Assembly (NCBI RefSeq): GCF_000315015.1
Contig: NZ_BAEP01000047.1
Coordinates: 124,001-188,000, forward strand
DNA from: Paraglaciecola mesophila KMM 241
GTDB lineage: Bacteria > Pseudomonadota > Gammaproteobacteria > Enterobacterales > Alteromonadaceae
DNA length: 64,000 nucleotides
Direction of reading: 5' to 3'
This document shows, in pieces, positions 10,527-19,334 of the stretch (position 1 is the stretch's first letter; every line of letters starts with the position of its first letter). The notes under the pieces are model-generated. The model worked only from the letters and a program-made list of their open reading frames with translations, searched no databases and had not been told where the DNA came from. The translations under genes and the position numbers were made by a program.

Positions 10527-11726
10527 ATGGCAGATTGGCAAAGCGCATTTGCTGAGCTTCAGCGTGGTGCTGAAGAAATATTGTTGGAAGAAGAACTGAT
10601 TGCCAAGCTAAAAGAAGGCAAACCGTTAAAAATCAAAGCAGGCTTTGATCCTACAGCGCCAGATTTACACCTAGGCCACACGGTTTTAATCAATAAACTG
10701 CGGTCATTTCAGCAGCTTGGGCACGAAGTTATTTTTCTCATCGGTGATTTCACCGGAATGATTGGCGACCCAACAGGCAAAAATGTTACCCGTAAGCCAC
10801 TGACCCGAGAAGACGTATTGGCGAATGCTGAAACTTACAAAGAGCAAGTATTCAAAATTCTTGATCCGGCTAAAACAACGATCCGTTTTAATTCAGAGTG
10901 GATGGAAGGCCTAGGTGCCTCTGGCATGATCAAATTAGCCTCAAGCCAAACAGTGGCACGTATGCTAGAACGTGATGACTTTAAAAAGCGTTATGCCAAC
11001 GGTCAACCCATCGCTATTCATGAATTTTTGTACCCGCTGGTTCAAGGCTGGGATTCTGTTGCCCTTGAGTCTGATGTTGAATTAGGCGGAACGGATCAGC
11101 GCTTCAACCTATTGATGGGCCGTGAATTGCAAAAAGGGCAGGCGCAACGACCGCAAACTGTTTTGATGATGCCCTTGCTTGAAGGTTTAGACGGCGTACA
11201 GAAGATGTCTAAGTCCCTTGGTAACTATATTGGTATCACTGATTCGCCAAGCGATATGTTTGGTAAAATCATGTCGATTTCAGATGATTTGATGTGGCGT
11301 TACTATGACTTACTTAGCTTTAAAGCCATTGAAGAAATTTCGCTTTACAAAGAACAAGTCGCTGGGGGCACGAACCCGAGAGACATAAAAATTGCGCTGG
11401 CTAAGGAAATTATTGCGCGCTTCCACGATGAAGCCGCAGCAGAAGCCGCTCACTATGAGTTTATTCAACGCTTTCAGAAAAATGCCATCCCAGATGAGAT
11501 GCCTGAGTTTACTTTTGAGGCAGGTACAGAAGGTATGGCTGTTGCCAATTTGCTTAAAGAGGCCGCTTTAGTGGCATCGACTTCAGAAGCTATGCGCATG
11601 ATTAAACAAGGTGCGGTTAAAATGGACGGTGAAAAAGTGGCTGATCAAAAAGCGATTTTCAACTCGTTACAAGAAGCGGTTTTCCAAGTGGGCAAACGCA
11701 AATTTGCACGAGTGACGCTAAGCTAA
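10527..11726 (+). CDS. tyrS: Tyrosyl-tRNA synthetase
   Basis: Class I aminoacyl-tRNA synthetase that charges tRNA-Tyr. The HIGH motif appears as HLGH (about residues 47-50) and the KMSKS motif is intact (about 226-230). The tyrosine pocket is represented by [14 protein letters not shown], and the C-terminal S4 RNA-binding domain covers about 335-395 ([20 protein letters not shown]). At 399 residues with KMSKS it belongs to the TyrZ-like group rather than the 424-residue E. coli TyrS group. Confidence 0.96.
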   Translation: MADWQSAFAELQRGAEEILLEEELIAKLKEGKPLKIKAGFDPTAPDLHLGHTVLINKLRSFQQLGHEVIFLIGDFTGMIGDPTGKNVTRKPLTREDVLANAETYKEQVFKILDPAKTTIRFNSEWMEGLGASGMIKLASSQTVARMLERDDFKKRYANGQPIAIHEFLYPLVQGWDSVALESDVELGGTDQRFNLLMGRELQKGQAQRPQTVLMMPLLEGLDGVQKMSKSLGNYIGITDSPSDMFGKIMSISDDLMWRYYDLLSFKAIEEISLYKEQVAGGTNPRDIKIALAKEIIARFHDEAAAEAAHYEFIQRFQKNAIPDEMPEFTFEAGTEGMAVANLLKEAALVASTSEAMRMIKQGAVKMDGEKVADQKAIFNSLQEAVFQVGKRKFARVTLS

Positions 11727-11733
11727 GCACAAT

Positions 11734-11770
11734 AAGCGGTTTGCCCATATGATGAGTGAGCCGCTTTTCT
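11734..11770. terminator. tyrS terminator-like hairpin
   Basis: AAGCGG (11734-11739) pairs with CCGCTT (11761-11766), followed by TTCTT. The loop is long and only partly paired; the 3' arm reaches the end of the convergent DUF2721 gene, so it could serve both directions. Confidence 0.45.
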
Positions 11771-12186
11771 TAAGGTTTTTCACGAGAAGGTTTACGCTTT
11801 TTCCTGTCTAGATTGAAGTGACTCAAATGTAAATCTAGCGCTTCTACCGAAATATTAATCTCTCTCACCGACAAGCCCAGCGAATAAAGCAACAGTACCA
11901 AGCTGCCTGCGAATATAGTACTGCCTACCGTTTGATACTCAGCGTAAATCGCTAGCATGGATAACACGCACAGAAAAAAGCTAAAGGCGCCAAATTCTTG
12001 CATGCGTTTAATCAGTTGAATACGAGTACGTAAATTATTAATTTGAGCATGGGTATTCTCTTGATCTTGCGTAGGGTCGAGGTTTCGGATTGTGCTGGCT
12101 AATGTCAAAAATCGATTGGTGTAAGCCAATAATAACAACGAAATTGCCGGAAAGAGCATCGCTGGGGTGGTCAAAGTGATGGTCAT
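11770..12186 (-). CDS. DUF2721 membrane protein
   Basis: 138 residues with three hydrophobic segments (about 7-28, 67-84, 90-108) separated by a charged cytoplasmic loop (TIRNLDPTQDQENTH and the RTRIQLIKRMQEF stretch), and a basic tail (RKKRKPSREK). This pattern and the sequence match the DUF2721 family of unknown function. It converges on tyrS. No catalytic motif is visible. Confidence 0.85.
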   Translation of the reverse strand: MTITLTTPAMLFPAISLLLLAYTNRFLTLASTIRNLDPTQDQENTHAQINNLRTRIQLIKRMQEFGAFSFFLCVLSMLAIYAEYQTVGSTIFAGSLVLLLYSLGLSVREINISVEALDLHLSHFNLDRKKRKPSREKP

Positions 12187-12267
12187 AATTAAGAAGTGTG
12201 TCTAGCCGCTAAAACGTATATTTATTATGCCACAGTTTACCGTTGCGCCCACTGAGTGAAAACGTAA

Positions 12268-12711
12268 TTACTTTTTTTGACTGTTAGCGACAGCGCTATA
12301 TTGCTTCAATTCTTTGCTTAACTGAGAGAAAGCGCTTTGCTGGCTACTAAACATGCGCTCTTCAAGGGCGGCAGTGAGACCGGCTTTTTGCCGAATCGTC
12401 TTCAATTGAGATATGCCCACAGCAGACGTCAAACAATACGCATCACCAATACAGTTATTTTTTACGCTCATAACAAAGCACTCGAGTAAGAATTGTTCTG
12501 CTTGCGGGGTCGCGGCAAGATGCAATTGAGCATTACCTAGATAGGCCCAAGGTTTTCCATTAAAATCGCTAACAATTTTGCTTAATGTTGCAAGGTAGCG
12601 TTGAGCAATTTGATCGCAGCAAGCACCATTGAACGTGCACATCACGATATTACTTGAAACCTTAAATGAATAACTGCCTGACGCTGTGGAATACGAAAAT
12701 TTTGGGGTCAT
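12268..12711 (-). CDS. Conserved hypothetical protein, 147 aa
   Basis: Function not recognised. A soluble protein with no signal peptide or membrane segment. The first 80 residues (beta-rich start, SYSFKVSSNIVMCTFNGACC, then a helix) resemble in outline small SpoIIAA/STAS-like proteins, but this is only an impression of fold order. Several cysteines (CTFNGACC, ECFVM, NNCIGDAYC) are notable. An upstream in-frame TTG (12717) exists; ATG at 12711 is preferred. The gene stands alone between DUF2721 and the CbiB-like gene. Confidence 0.7.
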   Translation of the reverse strand: MTPKFSYSTASGSYSFKVSSNIVMCTFNGACCDQIAQRYLATLSKIVSDFNGKPWAYLGNAQLHLAATPQAEQFLLECFVMSVKNNCIGDAYCLTSAVGISQLKTIRQKAGLTAALEERMFSSQQSAFSQLSKELKQYSAVANSQKK

Positions 12712-12889
12712 ATACAACTCGAACTATGTTTGCGCGAAAAAGCTATTAAACGTAAATTTGATAAAACGGCTGGTCTAGTTAATCAGGCAGAATATAGCAT
12801 GTGAGGGTAATTAGTTATACGGGCATGTGCACAATAATACTCGAAGGTAACCACTTCCAATGGCCAAATTCGCCGTATGGATCACCTTT

Positions 12890-13855
12890 CTAAACGGTGA
12901 CGCGATATAGGCCCACGGCAATACATAAGCACAGTACCCAAAAAGCGAATTTACATAAAACAATGTGGTTTGAAATGCGCTTTATGTCAATGGTGTCAGC
13001 TTGGCGTTTTCCCCCACATTTTGTGGAACGTTTTTTAGTGTTTTCATAGATAGCAGGGCCACTGAGCTCTATACCCAGTGCACCTCCGTGCAAAGCGAGT
13101 AATGCCTGATGGGCGCTGCTAGAACGAGGCAAAGCGCGCCACGCGCTAATGGCACCGGTGACACTGCCCATTAATGTAAATAGAAATGAGGTTACACGTA
13201 GAGGAACCCACTGCACAACGAGAAGCGCCTTGGCACAAGGTTGACCGAAGTAGGTGAATTGAGTGAATTTGGTATTCCAGCAATGAGAAAATTCATACAC
13301 TAGGCGATAACACAGTGCCGTAACCGGCCCGAACAAAAGAAACAACACTGCCGTACACAAATACTGTTGATGAAAACGCAGGGTAATACTCTCAATGGTG
13401 GCTTTCACTAAGCCCACTTGTGAAAGAAGCTCAGTTTCTCGCAGCACCATAGGTTTTAAGGTCTGTCTGGCAAGGGTTTTCTTCCCGGACTGCAAAGCAG
13501 AATGCACTTTTTTACCGCGAGTCATTATAGGCTGAAACTGCAAGGCGACGAGCAATAACATGCCGTCAAAGAAGAGCGGGAATTCAGCCATGCTGATAAA
13601 AATAGCTAATATGACTGCAATCGGGCTTATCAACACCAATGGCGCTAATGTTCCTGATATACGCAATTGTAGCGGGGCCCTATCGGCAGAAGGGTTAACC
13701 TTGTCAGCCATTCTAGTGGCGACAAGTTTGGCAAAAAAAAGGGGGTGATAGCGCTCAGGCCAATGTAATAGCATTTCAACTAAAATCACCACGCCCAGCA
13801 CCCAAATGGGTTGCAGCACGGGTGATTGCAAGAACACATCGATATCGCTTGGCAA
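12890..13855 (-). CDS. Degenerate CobD/CbiB-like membrane protein
   Basis: 321 residues with several membrane segments. It keeps CbiB-like landmarks: HWPERYHPLFFAKLVA at the N-terminus (compare the family's P-x-HP-x-x-x-IG start), VKATIESI, and QWVPLRVTSFLF (compare N-W-x-P-x-R-L-T). The ESIxENxxDG signature of adenosylcobinamide-phosphate synthases reads ESITLRFHQQ here, so the catalytic core is altered. No other cobalamin gene is nearby. It lies 12 nt downstream of mtnN and is probably co-transcribed. I infer a family member that has lost or changed cobinamide chemistry. Confidence 0.7.
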   Translation of the reverse strand: MPSDIDVFLQSPVLQPIWVLGVVILVEMLLHWPERYHPLFFAKLVATRMADKVNPSADRAPLQLRISGTLAPLVLISPIAVILAIFISMAEFPLFFDGMLLLVALQFQPIMTRGKKVHSALQSGKKTLARQTLKPMVLRETELLSQVGLVKATIESITLRFHQQYLCTAVLFLLFGPVTALCYRLVYEFSHCWNTKFTQFTYFGQPCAKALLVVQWVPLRVTSFLFTLMGSVTGAISAWRALPRSSSAHQALLALHGGALGIELSGPAIYENTKKRSTKCGGKRQADTIDIKRISNHIVLCKFAFWVLCLCIAVGLYRVTV

Positions 13856-13867
13856 GGTAAATGTGAC

Positions 13868-14575
13868 TTATTTAGTTTGGTTTGGCAGCACAGTGATCAT
13901 TTCCATCACCAGCATGGCTGAGTGCTTTGCTGCCCGCTCTAAGTATGTTTGAAAGGATACGGTCGAAGCTTTGCCTGCAATATCTGACAAAGAGCGGATC
14001 ACCAAAAACGGCACGTTAAGCAAGTGACAGGTTTGGCCTATCGCGACGCCTTCCATTTCTGCAGCGGCGATAGCGGGGAAATCGCTGCGTAGTTTAGCGG
14101 CTGCTTCGTCGCTGCCGATAAAAGCGTCACCAGTACAAATTAGCCCGCGCTTAGTCTTGGCTTCACCTAAAGTGATTGCGGATTTCTCGGCAGCTTCAAT
14201 TAGTGCTGCATCACATAGATAGGTTTCTGGCATACCAGCACATTGGCCTAGAGCATAACCAAAGTGGGTCAAATCGGCGTCATGGTGTACAAGTTCATTA
14301 GCGATCACGATATCACCTATGCTCAATGCTTGGTCAAACCCGCCCGCAGAGCCGGTATTGACCACGAAATCTGGAGCAAATTTATCCACGACTATAGTCG
14401 TGGCAACTGCAGCTGCAACTTTGCCAATGCCACATTTAACTAACACGACGTCGGCACCTTTTAACTGGCCAGTGTAAAGGGTTAAATGCGCATGTTGATG
14501 TTCAACAAGCCCACTGATTGATTCTTTTAGAAGGGTAATCTCTTCATCCATGGCGCCTAAAATGGCAATTTTCAT
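13868..14575 (-). CDS. mtnN: 5'-methylthioadenosine/S-adenosylhomocysteine nucleosidase
   Basis: Cytosolic nucleosidase that removes adenine from MTA and SAH, feeding methionine salvage and AI-2 formation. 235 residues, the normal length. Family marks: MKIAILGAMDEEITLL at the start, VNTGSAGGFD, the catalytic/ribose-binding AAAEMEGVAIGQ with the Glu of MEG, and the catalytic Asp in RSLSDIAG. The CbiB-like gene follows after 12 nt. Confidence 0.96.
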   Translation of the reverse strand: MKIAILGAMDEEITLLKESISGLVEHQHAHLTLYTGQLKGADVVLVKCGIGKVAAAVATTIVVDKFAPDFVVNTGSAGGFDQALSIGDIVIANELVHHDADLTHFGYALGQCAGMPETYLCDAALIEAAEKSAITLGEAKTKRGLICTGDAFIGSDEAAAKLRSDFPAIAAAEMEGVAIGQTCHLLNVPFLVIRSLSDIAGKASTVSFQTYLERAAKHSAMLVMEMITVLPNQTK

Positions 14576-14764
14576 ATGTAGTTCTTCTCACTTGAATAAT
14601 GAGCGCAGTTTATTACGGATGGCATCAAGATGAAACTAGAGGTATTTATAATCAAAGATAAACAGTCACCAGAGATAAATACGAATACGCCGAGGGTGAC
14701 GTAAAAAAGCGCCATCCTTAGAGACTGTTTGTCTAAACAAAGAGCGTCTAAGGTAGCGCAAGCA

Positions 14765-14788
14765 AGAGGCAAGTTGGGATTTGCCTCT
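14765..14788. terminator. Inverted repeat downstream of the porin gene
   Basis: AGAGGCAA/TTGCCTCT, 8-bp stem and 8-nt loop, in the 272-nt gap between mtnN and the porin. It is followed by TTGCTTGCG on the minus strand, only a weak T-tail. A smaller hairpin (AAACGG/CCGTTT) lies beside it nearer the porin stop. Together they probably end porin transcription. Confidence 0.4.
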
Positions 14789-14847
14789 CTTTCAAACGGG
14801 AATAACCGTTTTAGCCAAGCAGACGTGCATGACCGTTTTAATTAAGT

Positions 14848-16014
14848 TTAAAATGCATACTTTGCTGAAAACTGTAAGCGACTCATATCGCCGTCTGCAT
14901 CTGACTCGAGGGTTTTCTTGGCGTAGGCGTACTCGGCCCCAAAGGTCAGCTCGGGCGAAGGGGAGTAGAGAATATTAGCTCTGGCACTGTAGGTTTCCTT
15001 AATTACACTTAAGCCCGTTAAATCAGTATCGTTATCTGCGCTGAACATGGCGTAGCTGAAGGTACTGCGCCACTGAGGATCCCAAAAGTGACGATAAGCT
15101 ACAGTGAAACCACGAACATCGATAGTATCGAGCTCATTATTTCCATCCAATACCGCACTGTTAACGGCATTTAAAGCGATATAGCGACCTAGGCCGCTAC
15201 CGATATTCGCCATTACGCGCAAATCATCTTCACCGAAATTAATCTTACTGGTGATGCTAAGCCCATAACCAACCTCATCTGTATCAATATCACTGCCATT
15301 TTGTTTTTCGACATAAGAGAGTTGACGCACTAAGCCGGCAAATGACACATGTCCCCAGGATTGATTTAACGTGTAACGAGCCGCTAAATCAGGCACTGAA
15401 TTGTCATCAGCGACAATACGACCACTACCGCCAAAAGGTGTCACTGTGGTTTCCGGGTTTTCCAGGGCAACTTCAAAGGCTCCCGATGTGTATCTCACCA
15501 TGGTTTGTCGCGCGAAGATGGTGCCGTCAGTTACCCCAATGAAATCCAAAGATTCGGGTAGCGTTTTAACGTCTTGAAATGTGGACCAAGTTTGGCCAAT
15601 CAACCAGTTGTTGTACTTTATAAAAGCATGGCGAATTCTGGGCTCATATGAATTACTGATCCGCTCGTTGCCATCAGGCGTGGTATGAAAATCAAATTCA
15701 AGTACACCGGTGATTTTTTCGTCGTTACTCAATAGGGTATTGGTGGTGAAGCGAAAGCGAGATTGTTTAATATGGGCATCAAATTGTGCGCTTTCTTTTT
15801 CCCCACCTGTTGGTGTCAGACTTGGGATGTAGAAATCTCGCCCAATCGTACCTGAGGGTAATGTCCCATCGCTATATTGACTCACCATGGCATCTGCTTT
15901 GACGTAACCGCTGAAACCAAATGTGGTTTTATCTAACGGGTTAGCAAGAGAAGTAAATGACACGGTGGAGCATGCTAAAGCTAAACTTGTGAGTGATATG
16001 CGTTTTATGTTCAT
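14848..16014 (-). CDS. DcaP-like outer-membrane porin
   Basis: 388 residues. A signal peptide ends at SFTSLANP; the mature start FGFSGYVKADAMVS is typical of the DcaP/trimeric porin group, and the chain ends in FSAKYAF with the C-terminal Phe used by the BAM machinery. Alternating beta-strand pattern with RIRHAFIKYNNWLIGQTWSTF in the middle is characteristic. DcaP proteins pass small carboxylates. An element like those before acs and the symporter operon lies 73 nt before its start, which suggests shared control by CrbR and a role in acetate or other carboxylate entry (inference). Confidence 0.88.
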   Translation of the reverse strand: MNIKRISLTSLALACSTVSFTSLANPLDKTTFGFSGYVKADAMVSQYSDGTLPSGTIGRDFYIPSLTPTGGEKESAQFDAHIKQSRFRFTTNTLLSNDEKITGVLEFDFHTTPDGNERISNSYEPRIRHAFIKYNNWLIGQTWSTFQDVKTLPESLDFIGVTDGTIFARQTMVRYTSGAFEVALENPETTVTPFGGSGRIVADDNSVPDLAARYTLNQSWGHVSFAGLVRQLSYVEKQNGSDIDTDEVGYGLSITSKINFGEDDLRVMANIGSGLGRYIALNAVNSAVLDGNNELDTIDVRGFTVAYRHFWDPQWRSTFSYAMFSADNDTDLTGLSVIKETYSARANILYSPSPELTFGAEYAYAKKTLESDADGDMSRLQFSAKYAF

Positions 16015-16087
16015 TTGTCTGTCCGTTTAGTCGCTATTTACGCTATCTACTCTGGGACATGTTCAAAAAAACGGCTATAAGCTCATG

Positions 16088-16108
16088 GTCTATGATACCA
16101 AGGTCTTA
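16088..16108 (-). promoter_or_regulatory. CrbR-type element upstream of the porin gene (imperfect)
   Basis: Read on the minus strand the site begins TAAGACCTTGGTATCAT, matching 15 of the first 17 positions of the element before acs (16629) and before the DUF4212 gene (22821); the last four bases differ. It is 73 nt from the porin start, a distance like that at the other two sites. Confidence 0.5.
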
Positions 16109-16196
16109 ACATTGTTTACTTTAATTTAACCTCTTATTTGCTTCGTGCAGCTTATCGTGTAATTCAACTTGGAATTAACTCAATTAGGCGCAACCG

Positions 16197-16547
16197 TTAT
16201 ACTTTAAACTGGCCGACTAGCCCTTCTAGCTCGGCCGTTTTTTGACGTAAACTTTCCGCCGTTTTACCATTTTTAACCGCAATACTACTGAGCTCTGTCG
16301 TTTGAATAGCGGCGTTCAGCGCCAGCAAGTTCGTTTGCTCTGCAATGCTTTGGATAACTAATAGCACAGCGCTGATGTTTTCTATGTCATCACCGACTTG
16401 TGTGACGACTTCTTCCGTGGCCGACAACTCATTGAGTAGAGGCGATATTTCGTTACAGCTTTGCTCTACACTTTGCATAGCTTGGTGACCATTGTTATCC
16501 GCTTCTAGGGCTGCTGAAGCGGTGGCATCAGCGTTAACAGAAATTTG
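16197..16547 (-). pseudogene. Methyl-accepting chemotaxis protein remnant
   Basis: Only the signalling-domain region of a chemoreceptor is left. It contains SIAEQTNLLALNAAI, the entry to the conserved hairpin tip, then jumps to ELSSIAVKNGKTAESLRQKT and ends in LVGQFKV, the usual MCP terminus. The invariant tip ([20 protein letters not shown] in intact receptors) and most of the descending helix are deleted, and no sensor domain, membrane segment or HAMP precedes it. The open frame runs on to 16712, but that part overlaps the acs control region and resembles nothing. It cannot couple to CheA/CheW as it stands. Confidence 0.8.
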
Positions 16548-16628
16548 AATCGTTGAATAGAAATAACGGTGATTGTTAAAATATGTCGGTAATTGTATTA
16601 TTTTGATTGCCCATATGTAACGCAGGGA

Positions 16629-16649
16629 TAAGACCAAGGTCTCATTCCG
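16629..16649 (+). promoter_or_regulatory. CrbR-type element upstream of acs
   Basis: The 21-bp site contains GACCAAGGTCTCATTCCG and differs at one base from the site at 22821-22841. Its core AGACCAAGGTCT is nearly palindromic. It lies 64 nt before the acs ATG. CrbR is known to activate acs in Vibrio and Pseudomonas and is encoded just downstream, so it is the natural candidate to bind here; the binding itself is inferred. Confidence 0.65.
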
Positions 16650-16713
16650 GTTTGTGTGCTTACGAGTACAGTGCTCAATATTCTTATTTGTGTATTCAGT
16701 TTTTGGAGTCATT

Positions 16714-18654
16714 ATGTCGCAACAAATTTATCCCGTTCCAGCACACGCCAAAGAGCATAGCCACCTTACACCTGCCGATTACGCGCGCATGTACGCAGAA
16801 TCAGTAGAGCAACCTGAAGTATTCTGGGCTGAGCAAGCTAAATCACTTGATTGGATCAAAACCCCGACCAAAATCAAAAACACTTCTTTTGATGCTCATC
16901 ATGTAAGCATCAAATGGTTTGAAGATGGCGAATTGAATGTGGCATACAACTGTATTGATCGCCACTTAGCCAAAAGAGGTCACGTAACCGCCTTTATCTG
17001 GGAAGGTGATGACCCTCACAATCACGACATTATCACTTACCATCGTTTGCACGACGAAGTCGCAAAAATCGCCAACGGTTTACGTAAGCTAGGTGTAGGT
17101 AAAGGCGACAGAGTGGCAATTTATATGCCTATGATCCCGCAGGCTGTGTATGCCATGCTGGCATGTGCGCGCATAGGCGCTGTGCACACCGTCATTTTCG
17201 GCGGTTTTTCACCTAATGCAATTGCCGACAGAGTGAATAATTGTCAAGCGAAGGTGTTGATTACTGCAGATGAAGGGCTAAGAGCGGGTAAGCATATTCC
17301 GTTAAAAGACAATGTAGATAAGGCATTGGCTGAACATGACTGCCCTAGCATGGAGCAAGTTATAGTGTTCAAACATACCGGAAGTCACGTGAGCTGGGGT
17401 AAAGATGATGTTTGGTGGCACGACTTAACAGATGATTGTTCTACCGATTGCCCGCCTGAGGTAATGAACGCTGAAGATCCGCTTTTTATCTTGTATACAT
17501 CCGGCTCTACCGGCCAGCCTAAAGGGGTAGTGCACACCACCGGAGGCTACCTGCTATGGGCATCCATTACCCATAAATACGTTTTTGATTATAAACCAGG
17601 CGATATTTACTGGTGTGCAGCCGATGTTGGCTGGGTGACAGGTCATAGTTATATCGTATATGGCCCTCTTGCCAACGGTGCGACCAGTGTTATGTTTGAA
17701 GGGGTACCTACTTACCCTGATGTGCGCCGAATAGGGCAAATCGTTGATAAGCACAAGGTGAACATTCTCTACACGGCGCCCACCGCTATTCGTGCGTTAA
17801 TGGCGCACGGTGATTTTCCTGTTGAGGGGATTAGCGGCGAATCTTTACGTTTACTTGGTTCAGTGGGTGAGCCCATTAACCCAGAGGCATGGCATTGGTA
17901 TTATACGACTGTTGGTCAGTCACGGTGTCCGATAGTGGATACCTGGTGGCAAACTGAAACGGGTGCTGCAATGTTAACACCTCTACCCAGTATCACGGCG
18001 ATGAAACCAGGCGCTGCTAGCCACCCATTTTTCGGTGTGCAGCCTGCATTGGTAGACGGCCAAGGCAATGAATTGTCTGGTGCAACAGAAGGTAACTTGA
18101 TCATTACCGACAGCTGGCCAGGCCAGGCGCGCACTGTTTACGGCGATCACGAACGATTTGTGCAAACCTATTTCACTACTTACCCTGGTACCTATTGCAC
18201 CGGTGATGGTGCTCGTCGTGATGAAGACGATTACTACTGGATTACAGGACGAGTAGATGATGTACTCAATGTGTCAGGGCATCGCTTAGGCACAGCTGAA
18301 ATTGAAAGTGCGTTGGTTTCTCACCATGCGGTAGCTGAAGCAGCGGTGGTAGGCTATCCCCATGATTTGAAAGGCCAAGGTATTTATGTATATCTCATGC
18401 CCAACGAAGGTGTTGCGGTAACGGATGAGCTTACAAAAGAGGTTTCGAACTGGGTACGTAAAGAACTTAGCCCCATTGCGACACCAGACTTGATACAATG
18501 GTCTTCGGGTTTACCAAAAACACGCTCTGGTAAAATTATGCGCCGCATTTTACGCAAAATTGCTGCCAATGAATATGAACAACTCGGTGATACATCTACG
18601 TTGGCTGACCCTAGTGTTGTAGAAACACTTATCGAGCAACGATTGAACCGATAA
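16714..18654 (+). CDS. acs: Acetyl-CoA synthetase
   Basis: ATP-dependent activation of acetate to acetyl-CoA through acetyl-AMP. 646 residues from ATG 16714, preceded by TTGGAG with 6-nt spacing; the frame is open to 16654 but that extension is not homologous. ANL-superfamily motifs: [19 protein letters not shown] (P-loop), [28 protein letters not shown], and the C-terminal [15 protein letters not shown] with the lysine that is acetylated in related enzymes. It is followed after 20 nt by crbR, so the regulator is probably made from the same transcript. Confidence 0.97.
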   Translation: MSQQIYPVPAHAKEHSHLTPADYARMYAESVEQPEVFWAEQAKSLDWIKTPTKIKNTSFDAHHVSIKWFEDGELNVAYNCIDRHLAKRGHVTAFIWEGDDPHNHDIITYHRLHDEVAKIANGLRKLGVGKGDRVAIYMPMIPQAVYAMLACARIGAVHTVIFGGFSPNAIADRVNNCQAKVLITADEGLRAGKHIPLKDNVDKALAEHDCPSMEQVIVFKHTGSHVSWGKDDVWWHDLTDDCSTDCPPEVMNAEDPLFILYTSGSTGQPKGVVHTTGGYLLWASITHKYVFDYKPGDIYWCAADVGWVTGHSYIVYGPLANGATSVMFEGVPTYPDVRRIGQIVDKHKVNILYTAPTAIRALMAHGDFPVEGISGESLRLLGSVGEPINPEAWHWYYTTVGQSRCPIVDTWWQTETGAAMLTPLPSITAMKPGAASHPFFGVQPALVDGQGNELSGATEGNLIITDSWPGQARTVYGDHERFVQTYFTTYPGTYCTGDGARRDEDDYYWITGRVDDVLNVSGHRLGTAEIESALVSHHAVAEAAVVGYPHDLKGQGIYVYLMPNEGVAVTDELTKEVSNWVRKELSPIATPDLIQWSSGLPKTRSGKIMRRILRKIAANEYEQLGDTSTLADPSVVETLIEQRLNR

Positions 18655-18674
18655 ACAATGGATAATTGCCATCT

Positions 18675-19334
18675 ATGATAACGCTACTGGTTGCAGATGA
18701 TCACCCCCTGTACAGGGATGCTCTACGCGGAGCCTTGACACTGTCGTTCAGCGATTTAACTTTGCTTGAAGCAGCTGATTTAATGCAAACAGTAGCCTTA
18801 TTAGAAGAGCATAAAGACATTGATTTGTTACTCTTGGATTTACACATGCCAGGCAGTGGCGACTTATTTGGTTTAATACATATTCGAAAGCTATTCCCTG
18901 AATTGCCGGTGGCAGTGGTTTCAGGTTTAGAAGACCCGATGATCATCACCAAAGTGATTAATCTAGGCGCCCTAGGTTTTGTGCCAAAGACCACTGGGGC
19001 GGCGCAAATCGCTGATGCGGTAACCAGTATGCTAGAAGGTGACATTTGGTTACCCGATAGTTACGCCAGTGATGAAGTGGAATTAGACAATGAATTTGCT
19101 GAGCTGGCTGACAATGTGGCCAGCTTAACACCGGCACAATATAAGGTGCTGTGCTACATGCGAGATGGCTTACTAAACAAGCAAATCGCTTACAATCTAG
19201 ACATAGCAACCGCCACGGTGAAAGCACACGTGACGGCCATATTCAAAAAATTACACATCAATAATCGAACTCAAGCAGTGCTTATTGCCTCACAACTTCA
19301 GCTTGAGCCGCCTGCAACAACGCCCTCAACTTAG
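18675..19334 (+). CDS. crbR: LuxR-family response regulator CrbR
   Basis: Receiver (about 1-120) plus a LuxR/NarL-type helix-turn-helix (about 150-212). Phosphoacceptor Asp55 in LLLLDLHMPG, acidic pair DD at 8-9, and HTH LTPAQYKVLCYMRDGLLNKQ and IATATVKAHVTAIFKKL. Start at ATG 18675; an in-frame TTG at 18666 is possible. Known role of the CrbS/CrbR pair (MxtR/ErdR in Pseudomonas): activation of acs in the acetate switch. Here it lies directly after acs and converges on crbS, the two reading frames overlapping tail to tail by 53 nt. Confidence 0.9.
   Translation: MITLLVADDHPLYRDALRGALTLSFSDLTLLEAADLMQTVALLEEHKDIDLLLLDLHMPGSGDLFGLIHIRKLFPELPVAVVSGLEDPMIITKVINLGALGFVPKTTGAAQIADAVTSMLEGDIWLPDSYASDEVELDNEFAELADNVASLTPAQYKVLCYMRDGLLNKQIAYNLDIATATVKAHVTAIFKKLHINNRTQAVLIASQLQLEPPATTPST

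Noticed and set aside
14572-14772. 66-codon frame on the minus strand overlapping the mtnN start by ATGA
   Set aside because: No RBS, irregular composition, and its last codons are the likely ribosome binding site of mtnN.
16548-16712. N-terminal extension of the chemoreceptor remnant
   Set aside because: Covers the acs control region and the shared 21-bp element; translation resembles nothing.
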